Shown: one piece after another, positions 58,481 through 64,000 of the stretch
Position numbering within the stretch: the first letter of the stretch is position 1
How the letters are laid out: every line of letters begins with the position of its first letter
Assembly: GCF_030403505.1 (NCBI RefSeq)
Contig: NZ_JAUEMJ010000015.1
Coordinates: 21,331-85,330, forward strand
Direction of reading: 5' to 3'
Source of the DNA: Glycomyces tritici
GTDB lineage: Bacteria > Actinomycetota > Actinomycetes > Mycobacteriales > Micromonosporaceae
Length of the DNA stretch: 64,000 nt
Program-made: the position numbers and the translations under genes
The notes under the pieces: model-generated
What the model was told of the DNA's origin: nothing
Databases searched by the model: none
The model's input: the letters and a program-made list of their open reading frames with translations, nothing else

Positions 58481-59015
58481 TCACGCCGTCACGCTCGCGC
58501 GTGCGGACGACACCGACCTCCCGGCCTTCCGGAAGGAGCTGCAGCGGGCGTTCACCGAAGCGGCCGCCGCGTACGGCATCGGCGGCGAGGAGGTCCCGAT
58601 CCCTCCCGATGAGGACGTCCGGGCCTCATGCCGCGCGCCCGGAGCCGCCGTGCACCACGTGCTGCTCGAGGGGGCGAGGATCGGCGGCGCGGTGGTGAGG
58701 ATCGACGACCGGACGCACCGCAACTCGCTGGATTTCTTCTACATCGCCCCCGAGCACCACGGCCGCGGCATCGGCCTCGCGGCGTGGAAGGCGATCGAAG
58801 CGGCGTACCCGCAGACCGAGGTGTGGGAGACCGGGACGCCCTCGTTCGAGCAGCGCAACATCCACTTCTACGTCAACAAGTGCGGGTTCCGCATCGTCGA
58901 GTTCTTCAATGCGCACCATCCCGACCCCCACGACCCGCACGGCGGGGAAGCGGACGACGACCACGGCGAGGGCCCGGAGGGGTTCTTCAGGTTCGAGAAG
59001 GCCATGCGGCCCTGA
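58464..59015 (+). CDS. GNAT-family N-acetyltransferase
   Basis: 183 residues. Acetyl-CoA-binding core: LDFFYIAPEHHGRGIGLAAWKAIE contains the Q/RxxGxG/A motif as HHGRGIGLA; strand VWETGTPSFEQRNIHFYVNKCGFRIVEFF gives the typical beta-bulge and FYxKxGF-like end. The tail is His/Asp-rich (HHPDPHDPHGGEADDDHGEG), possibly metal-binding. It acetylates an unknown amine. The ATG at 58464 is the second of two duplicated start signals, and the upstream copy starts an overlapping frame. It sits between two DUF418 paralogs, so a common pathway is plausible. Confidence 0.88.
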   Translation: MTEATAHAVTLARADDTDLPAFRKELQRAFTEAAAAYGIGGEEVPIPPDEDVRASCRAPGAAVHHVLLEGARIGGAVVRIDDRTHRNSLDFFYIAPEHHGRGIGLAAWKAIEAAYPQTEVWETGTPSFEQRNIHFYVNKCGFRIVEFFNAHHPDPHDPHGGEADDDHGEGPEGFFRFEKAMRP

Positions 59016-59048
59016 GACGGTGGTCGGCCGGGCCCGTGCGGCCGCCCC

Positions 59049-59082
59049 CGCCGATCGGGGCCCCGGTTCCCGCCGATCGGCG
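59049..59082 (+). terminator. Terminator after the GNAT gene
   Basis: Arms CGCCGATCGG and CCGATCGGCG form a perfect 10-bp stem with a 14-nt loop. Confidence 0.6.
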
Positions 59083-59129
59083 AGTCTGAAACCGCGACCT
59101 GCCGGGTGGTTCGCGCCGTCCCTTCGCCA

Positions 59130-59135
59130 CAGAGT
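59130..59135 (+). promoter_or_regulatory. -10 hexamer CAGAGT before DUF418 paralog 2
   Basis: CAGAGT ends 6 nt before ATG 59142. A GGAG within the spacer could also serve as a ribosome site, so this case is ambiguous. Confidence 0.4.
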
Positions 59136-59141
59136 GGAGAC

Positions 59142-60440
59142 ATGACACATTCGCAACCGCCGCAAGAGAAAGCGGCCCCGCAGGAGCACGCACCGCCCTC
59201 GCTTCGAACTCCGGGCGAACCCGATGATCCCGCCCTGACCGCTCCCCCTTCGAAGGGCGACGCGTCGATGGGACGCCTGGTCGGGGTGGACCTGGCCCGC
59301 GCGCTGGCCGTGTTCGGCATGTACATCGTGCACGTCGGGCCGATGCTCTCGACCACGAGCGGGGTGGGCAGCTGGGTCCGCTACATGGCCGACGGCCACT
59401 CGTCGGTCCTGTTCGCCACCCTCGCGGGTTTCTCGCTGATGCTCATCGCCGGGCGCAAGGAGCCCAAGACCGGCCTCGCCGGACGAAAAGCGAAGGCGCG
59501 CATCGCGATCCGCGCCGTCGTCCTGCTCGCCTTCGGCACCCTGCTGGCGAAGCTCTACGGCGACGTCATCATCATCGGCTTCTACGGGGTCTACTTCCTC
59601 GTCGCCATGATGTTCCTCAAGCTGAGCGCGAAGACGCTGGCGATCACCGCTGCGGCGCTCGCGGTGGCCGGGCCGCAGCTGGCGTTCCTCATGCGCCCGC
59701 TGCTGAGCGACTCATTCCAGCAGGCCGTCGACGCGTACGACCCGCTGGAGAAGCTCAGCGGCGTCGGCGTGATCGACCTGCTGTTCACCGGCTTCTACCC
59801 GACGGTCCCCTGGATCGCGTTCGTGGTGGCCGGCATGGCCCTGGGACGTGTCGACCTCTCCGCCCCCGCCAACCAGCGCCGCCTCGCCGCCCTCGGCGCC
59901 GGGCTCACGGCGGTGGCGTACGGCCTCTCGCTGCTGCTGGCCGGCAAGGGCGCGCTGCGGAGCATGGCCGAGGACGGGTCGTCCTCAGGCTCGTGGTCGG
60001 GTTCGGGCTCGGGGTCCTGGTCTGGCTCCTCGAAGCCGCCGATGGACAGCGGGTCGTTCGAGTACCAGCCGTCGGTTCGCGAGCTGTTCGTCGCCGGCCC
60101 GCACAGCGGCACCACGTTCGACATCGTCGGCAGCGTCGGCATCGCGATCCTGGTGATCGTGGGCGCGACCTTCCTGATGGACCGCCTGCCGCGCCTGCGC
60201 CGCCTGATGACGCCGATCGTCGCGGTGGGCACGATGTCCCTGACGGCCTACGTCGGCCACTTCGCCGTCATGTCCTGGCTCTCCCTGCCCGGCGGCGGTG
60301 TCCGCGGTTCCTGGGTCCCGGTGCTCACGCTCATCCTCGGAGCGATCGTGTTCGCCGCCATATGGTCCCGCTTCTTCAAACGCGGGCCGCTCGAGTACCT
60401 GCTCAACCTCGCCACCAGGCCGGTGAAGCACCTCAAGTGA
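59142..60440 (+). CDS. DUF418-like multi-pass membrane protein, paralog 2
   Basis: 432 residues. Same order as paralog 1: a charged N-terminus, GVDLARALAVFGMYIVHVGPM, ten to twelve helices, and the end IWSRFFKRGPLEYLLNLAT. A Ser/Gly/Trp-rich loop (SSSGSWSGSGSGSWSGSSKP) replaces the Gly/Ser loop of paralog 1 at the same place, followed by VRELFVAGPHSGTTFDIVGS. Conservation of the PHSG motif after a variable low-complexity loop suggests that this external loop has a function. The two copies differ enough to be an old duplication. Substrate unknown. Confidence 0.82.
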   Translation: MTHSQPPQEKAAPQEHAPPSLRTPGEPDDPALTAPPSKGDASMGRLVGVDLARALAVFGMYIVHVGPMLSTTSGVGSWVRYMADGHSSVLFATLAGFSLMLIAGRKEPKTGLAGRKAKARIAIRAVVLLAFGTLLAKLYGDVIIIGFYGVYFLVAMMFLKLSAKTLAITAAALAVAGPQLAFLMRPLLSDSFQQAVDAYDPLEKLSGVGVIDLLFTGFYPTVPWIAFVVAGMALGRVDLSAPANQRRLAALGAGLTAVAYGLSLLLAGKGALRSMAEDGSSSGSWSGSGSGSWSGSSKPPMDSGSFEYQPSVRELFVAGPHSGTTFDIVGSVGIAILVIVGATFLMDRLPRLRRLMTPIVAVGTMSLTAYVGHFAVMSWLSLPGGGVRGSWVPVLTLILGAIVFAAIWSRFFKRGPLEYLLNLATRPVKHLK

Positions 60441-60477
60441 CGTAGGAGGTCGCACGACCACCGTCCGAAACCGAGGC

Positions 60478-60506
60478 GGGCGCCGAACCTGTGCGGTTCG
60501 GCGCCC
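60478..60506 (+). terminator. Terminator after DUF418 paralog 2
   Basis: A perfect 12-bp stem GGGCGCCGAACC / GGTTCGGCGCCC with TGTGC loop. Confidence 0.75.
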
Positions 60507-60625
60507 GTTGCCGCTTCCCCGCCTGTGCACGGCGACGCGCCCGAAAAACCGGCACACGGGCGCACCCGCGGTACATCATCGAGGTCCGCCCGGGTACCCG
60601 GTGCGCCGACAGGAGGTGCCGCGGC

Positions 60626-62224
60626 ATGACTGAAGCCGAGACGTTCGACGCGGTGGTCGTCGGGGCGGGGCCGAACGGGCTGGTCGCCGCGAACCTGCTC
60701 GCGGAGGCGGGCTGGGAGGTGCTCGTCCTGGAGGCCGCCCCCGACCCGGGCGGCGCCGTGCGCACCACCGAGATCGCCCCCGGGTTCCGCGCGGACCGGT
60801 GCAGCGCGTTCTACCCGCTCGCCGGGGTCTCCCCCGTCATGCGCGGACTCGACCTCGAACGGCACGGGCTGCGCTGGCGGCGCGCCCCGGACGTGCTCGC
60901 CCACGTGATGCGGGACGGCCGCGCGGCCGTCCTCTCGCAGGACCTCGACCGCACGGCCCGTTCGCTCGACGCGTTCGCCCCCGGTGACGGGGACGCGTGG
61001 CGGGCCGAGTTCGATCGCTGGCGCCGGGTCCGCGAGCCCTTGATCGACGCGATGCTGCGCCCGTTCCCGCCCGTCCGCGCGGGCTCCCGCCTGTTGCGGG
61101 AGCTCGGCGCCGGCGGCGCGCTCCGCTTCGCCCGCGACCTGATGCTGCCCGCCCGCAGGTTCGGAGAGGAGCGCTTCAGCGGCGAAGGGGCCCGGCTCCT
61201 CGTCGCAGGCAACGCCATGCACAGCGGCCTCGGCCCGGACCAGGCCGGCAGCGGCCTGTTCGGGTGGCTGCTCTCAATGGTCGGCCAGGACGTCGGCTTC
61301 CCGGTGCCCGAAGGCGGCGCGGGCAGCCTCACGGCGGCCCTGGTCGCCCGGCTCGCCTCGCTCGGCGGCCGCATCGACTGCAATCGGCCGGCCGCGAAGA
61401 TCCTGCACGCCAGGGGTGTCGCCGTCGGCGTCCGTGACGGCGAAGGCGGCCTCATCCGGGCCCGGCGGGCCGTGCTCGCCGATGTCACCGCCCCGCACCT
61501 GTACCTCGACCTCGTGGGCGGCGAGCACCTCCCGGCGCGGCTCTCGGCCGACCTCAAGGCGTTCGAATGGGACCCCGCGACGGTCAAGGTCGACTGGGCG
61601 CTGGACGGGCCCGTGCCGTGGACCGCCGAGGCGGCCTCGCGCGCCGGCACCGTCCACCTCGGCGCGGACCTCGGCGGGCTCTCCTCGATGAGCGCCGACC
61701 TCGCCTCGGGCCGCGATCCGCGCGAGCCGTTCCTGCTCATGGGCCAGATGACGACCACCGACCCGACGCGCTCCCCGGCCGGGACCGAGACCCTGTGGGC
61801 GTACACCCGGCTGCCCCGCGGGGGCGACTGGAGCGCCGACCGCGTGCGCCGGGCCGTCGACCGCATCGAAGCGGCCGTCGAACAGCATGCGCCCGGATTC
61901 GGCGACCGGGTCACCGCGCGCCTGGTCAGCGGGCCGCGGGAGCTGGAAGGTCTCGACCGCAACCTCGTCGAAGGCGCCATCAACGGCGGCGCCGCGGCCG
62001 TTCACCAGCAGCTCTTCTTCCGGCCCGTGCCCGGTCTCGCCCGGGCCGACACGGTTCTGGACCGGCTCTTCCTCGCCAGTGCCTCCGCCCATCCCGGCGG
62101 GGCGGTCCACGGCGCGGCGGGCGCGAACGCCGCCCGCGCGGCGCTGGCCCGCAACGGCCTGGCGGGCGGGGGCTACCGCGCCGCCGTCGCGGGCGCGCAC
62201 CGCCTGCTCTACCGCGAGGATTGA
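60626..62224 (+). CDS. FAD-dependent oxidoreductase, phytoene-desaturase-like
   Basis: 532 residues. Rossmann FAD motif VVVGAGPNGLVAANLLAEAGWEVLVLEAAPDPGGAV at the N-terminus (GxGxxG plus the acidic ribose binder). The C-terminal FAD contact is LFLASASAHPGGAVHGAAGANAARAAL. It is of the NAD(P)/FAD 'phytoene dehydrogenase-related' COG1233 group, many of which have no carotenoid role; no crtB/crtE genes are near. ATG 60626 has AGGAGG upstream. It is followed by an SRPBCC protein 97 bp downstream, a pairing seen in other actinomycetes and suggestive of lipid or carotenoid-like substrate handling. Confidence 0.87.
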   Translation: MTEAETFDAVVVGAGPNGLVAANLLAEAGWEVLVLEAAPDPGGAVRTTEIAPGFRADRCSAFYPLAGVSPVMRGLDLERHGLRWRRAPDVLAHVMRDGRAAVLSQDLDRTARSLDAFAPGDGDAWRAEFDRWRRVREPLIDAMLRPFPPVRAGSRLLRELGAGGALRFARDLMLPARRFGEERFSGEGARLLVAGNAMHSGLGPDQAGSGLFGWLLSMVGQDVGFPVPEGGAGSLTAALVARLASLGGRIDCNRPAAKILHARGVAVGVRDGEGGLIRARRAVLADVTAPHLYLDLVGGEHLPARLSADLKAFEWDPATVKVDWALDGPVPWTAEAASRAGTVHLGADLGGLSSMSADLASGRDPREPFLLMGQMTTTDPTRSPAGTETLWAYTRLPRGGDWSADRVRRAVDRIEAAVEQHAPGFGDRVTARLVSGPRELEGLDRNLVEGAINGGAAAVHQQLFFRPVPGLARADTVLDRLFLASASAHPGGAVHGAAGANAARAALARNGLAGGGYRAAVAGAHRLLYRED

Positions 62225-62321
62225 CCGGTCGCGCCCGTGACCGGTGTTTCACGGCCTGCTGCGGCGGGTACCTGCTGAAGCGCGCGGCCGCGACCTCCGC
62301 GCCGGATGAAGGCGGTGCACC

Positions 62322-62792
62322 ATGGGGCGGAAGACGGATGTCGACGCGATGCGGCGGGGTGTGACCGCCCGCGTCTCGGCCCCGCCGGAGGCCGTCTACG
62401 CGGTGCTCGCGGACGGGTGGAACTACGCGTCCTGGGTGGTGGGGGCCTCCAACATCCGCCACGCCGACGAGCAATGGCCCGCGAAGGGCTCCCGCATCCG
62501 GCACAGCATCGGGCCTTGGCCGCTGGTCATCAAGGACTCTACGATCGTCGCCGCCGCCGACCCGCCGCGTCTGCTCGTACTGGAGGCCCGCATGTGGCCG
62601 TTCGGGAAGGCCCGCGTGCGCTTCGACATCGCCGCGGACGGCGAGGGCGCCAAGATCAGGATGACCGAACTCGTCGTCAAGGGGCCGGTCGCGGCACTCC
62701 CCGACCCGGTCCAGGCCAAGCTGCTCGGGCCGCGCAACCGGGAGACCCTGCGGCGGCTGGCGCGACTGGCCGAGGCCAAGGGCCGGTCCTAG
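62322..62792 (+). CDS. SRPBCC-family protein (polyketide cyclase-like)
   Basis: 156 residues, START/Bet v1 fold: VTARVSAPPEAVYAVLADGWNYASWVVGASNIR, WPAKGSRIRHSIGPWPL, VLEARMWPFGKARVRFDIAA and the C-terminal helix LGPRNRETLRRLARLAE. Such proteins bind hydrophobic ligands or act as cyclases/dehydratases. Most likely it works with the FAD oxidoreductase just upstream. ATG 62322 has GAAGG upstream at acceptable distance. No catalytic residue can be assigned. Confidence 0.85.
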   Translation: MGRKTDVDAMRRGVTARVSAPPEAVYAVLADGWNYASWVVGASNIRHADEQWPAKGSRIRHSIGPWPLVIKDSTIVAAADPPRLLVLEARMWPFGKARVRFDIAADGEGAKIRMTELVVKGPVAALPDPVQAKLLGPRNRETLRRLARLAEAKGRS

Positions 62793-62872
62793 GACGCCCC
62801 TCGCCGACGGTCAACACCCCTGGCCGATGCACGGCAGCCCGCGGTATTCACGGGCTGGTCATGGTTGGTGAG

Positions 62873-63085
62873 GGTTCAGACGGTCGGCGACGAAAAGGTG
62901 GGAGCGGGGTCGGGGTGGGGTGGCGGGCTCGGGTCCGGTTGAGTCGGGGTTCGAGCCGGCAGCGACGAAAAGGTGGGAGCGAGGTCGGGGTGGGGTGGCG
63001 GGCTCGGGTCCGGTTGGGTTGGGGTTCGAGCCGGCAGCGACGAAAAGGTAGGGGCGGGGTGGGGTCGCGTGGCGGGACTCGGGTG
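62873..63085. repeat. 75-bp tandem repeat, about 2.8 copies
   Basis: Units start at 62873, 62948 and 63023, each with GGTTC near the start, CGACGAAAAGGT 15 nt on, and a G-rich stretch. Copies 2 and 3 are nearly identical; copy 1 differs in the first 15 bases and copy 3 decays at the end. The period is a multiple of three and of about seven helical turns. No convincing gene uses it. Confidence 0.85.
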
Positions 63086-63251
63086 GGATTCGCGGGCGGG
63101 CGGCGACACTCCCGAGCGCGGGGAGCGGGGGACCGCTTCCCGTTGCGGCGCTGCGGTTCCAAGGCGGAACATGAAGATCTTGTACGCCTGTGGGTGATGA
63201 CGGTCGGGGGCTGTTCGAGGGATACTTGAGGTACGTACAGGGACAGGAAAT

Positions 63252-63280
63252 TTGTACAGGTGTCGGGGCTGGTGTAAGCA
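63252..63280 (+). promoter_or_regulatory. Candidate promoter with ~690-nt leader for the right-edge gene
   Basis: TTGTAC, 17-bp spacer, TAAGCA, in an AT-rich patch with GTACAGG at 63235 and 63254. From here to 63972 no gene is supported; the stretch contains two related GCGC-hairpins (near 63628 and 63661) and could be a long structured leader. Confidence 0.4.
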
Positions 63281-63972
63281 GACTAAGCCAAGCCTCTGGC
63301 CGAACCGACAAACCGACTTGTTTCGAGGCGACGACCCCGCAAGCCAGGGGTGGCCCTCCGCTACTGGAGGCGACCGATCTCATCCCCGTGCCATCGCCCG
63401 CAGCTGTCCGCGCCCCCGAAGGGCCGTGACTGGGTGGACGATCCTGGTCCGGATCACCCTCACCAGAAGGAAACACCTCACACGGAGGCGTCTTCAACCC
63501 CAGCCAGACCCGCCAGCGTGACCGGCACTCCAGGCCGAGCAATGAGGACTCGGACCCGGCACAGTACCGGCACCACGTCCATGGCGACCAGCACCACCAA
63601 AGCACCACCCTCGCCCGAACGCGCCCTAGTGCGCGGACGAGCACCACCACCGCCCGAACGCGCCACCGTGCGCGGGCGAGCCGGATCCTGTCCGGGCGCG
63701 ATAGCGCGCGGGCAACGCCCGGCCGCCAGGACCAAGGTCCCGGGCAAGAGGCACACACCAGGAGGCGACACCACCACCCGCCGCCCACCAGGGCTCCACC
63801 AGGGCTCTACCAGGGCAGGACGGCCCGACCATTCCCACAGTCGAGGAAGGCAACAGCACCCTCCCCGGTGGGAACGGCGCGACCAGGTCAAGGCCCTCGT
63901 GTCGAAGCGAAGCGAAGCGACGCGACCGACACCGATCGACCACAGCAGCAGCACGAGAGGAGGTGACACGAC

Positions 63973-64000
63973 ATGACGAACACGATCCTGCCCATGAACC
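63973..64000 (+). CDS. Start of an unidentified gene (cut by right edge)
   Basis: ATG 63973 has the excellent ribosome binding site GAGGAGGTGAC. Only MTNTILPMN is visible. The sequence is too short to name. Confidence 0.6.

Noticed and set aside
62873..63085. CRISPR array
   Set aside because: The 75-bp units are directly adjacent tandem repeats with no unique spacers.
62873..63172. Minus-strand Pro-rich repeat protein across the 75-bp repeats
   Set aside because: The repeat period is a multiple of three, so all frames stay open; no start signal supports this one.
63350..63976. 208-codon plus-strand frame before the right-edge gene, ending in an ATGA overlap
   Set aside because: Third codon positions are not GC-biased as in real genes here, there is no ribosome site and the product is low-complexity.

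Overview
The window is 64 kb of very GC-rich chromosomal DNA with actinobacterial gene content: rpsF-ssb-rpsR-rplI-dnaB, a SigK/RskA pair, an ESX-type secretion substrate, an Lsr2-free but repressor-rich regulatory layout, many GTG and TTG starts, and secreted chitin and arabinoxylan hydrolases. It fits a soil actinomycete; Glycomycetaceae or a relative is my best guess, but no marker in the window settles the genus. It looks like ordinary core chromosome: no transposase, integrase, phage module or CRISPR array was seen.

Layout. 0-5.2 kb: a truncated sensor kinase, an AhpD-like protein with a membrane partner, and four tandem Nudix hydrolases. 5.2-12.3 kb: a TetR/hydrolase operon, gnd, cystathionine beta-synthase, an ArsR/SRPBCC pair under a palindromic operator, and a secreted GH18 chitinase. 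12.4-17 kb: MHYT sensor, a small PH-like protein, a type VII secretion substrate followed by a broken immunity-like remnant, and class I fumarase. 17.1-21.3 kb: ribosomal/replication block with a phased DnaA-box array upstream of dnaB. 21.3-29 kb: membrane glycosyltransferase, RsbW-like ATPase, GlpQ-type phosphodiesterase, larB-larC nickel-pincer cofactor genes, twin PH-domain proteins and a multicopper oxidase. 29-41.3 kb: giant LuxR (LAL) regulator, MMPL transporter with a divergent MarR, photolyase, and a SigK regulon (FAS1 lipoprotein, molybdopterin oxidoreductase, RskA, SigK), then msrA. 41.3-45.1 kb: VOC protein, Asp-rich repeat protein, metB, a degenerate amidase and tRNA-Ala(GGC). 45.3-52.1 kb: large secreted subtilase and an arabinoxylan-debranching pair (SGNH esterase, GH62) behind a strong promoter with a LacI-type operator. 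52.8-62.8 kb: YbaB-like protein, WYL regulator, VOC protein, two-component system, two DUF418-like membrane proteins flanking a GNAT, an FAD oxidoreductase and an SRPBCC protein. 62.8-64 kb: a 75-bp tandem repeat and a long gene-free leader before a gene cut by the right edge.

The strongest system-level signals are: (1) at least fifteen genes with a -10 hexamer placed exactly 6-7 nt before the start codon, i.e. leaderless transcription as a general rule here; (2) an unexplained ~175-bp intergenic element present twice, 10.3 kb apart, with a 29-nt invariant core; (3) six co-oriented, helically phased DnaA boxes before dnaB; (4) two perfectly spaced SigK-type promoters tying sigK-rskA to a molybdo-oxidoreductase and FAS1 lipoprotein; (5) a repeat-built 45-codon ORF inserted with GTGA overlaps between larB and larC. 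All function calls are from motifs read by eye; no database search was run.
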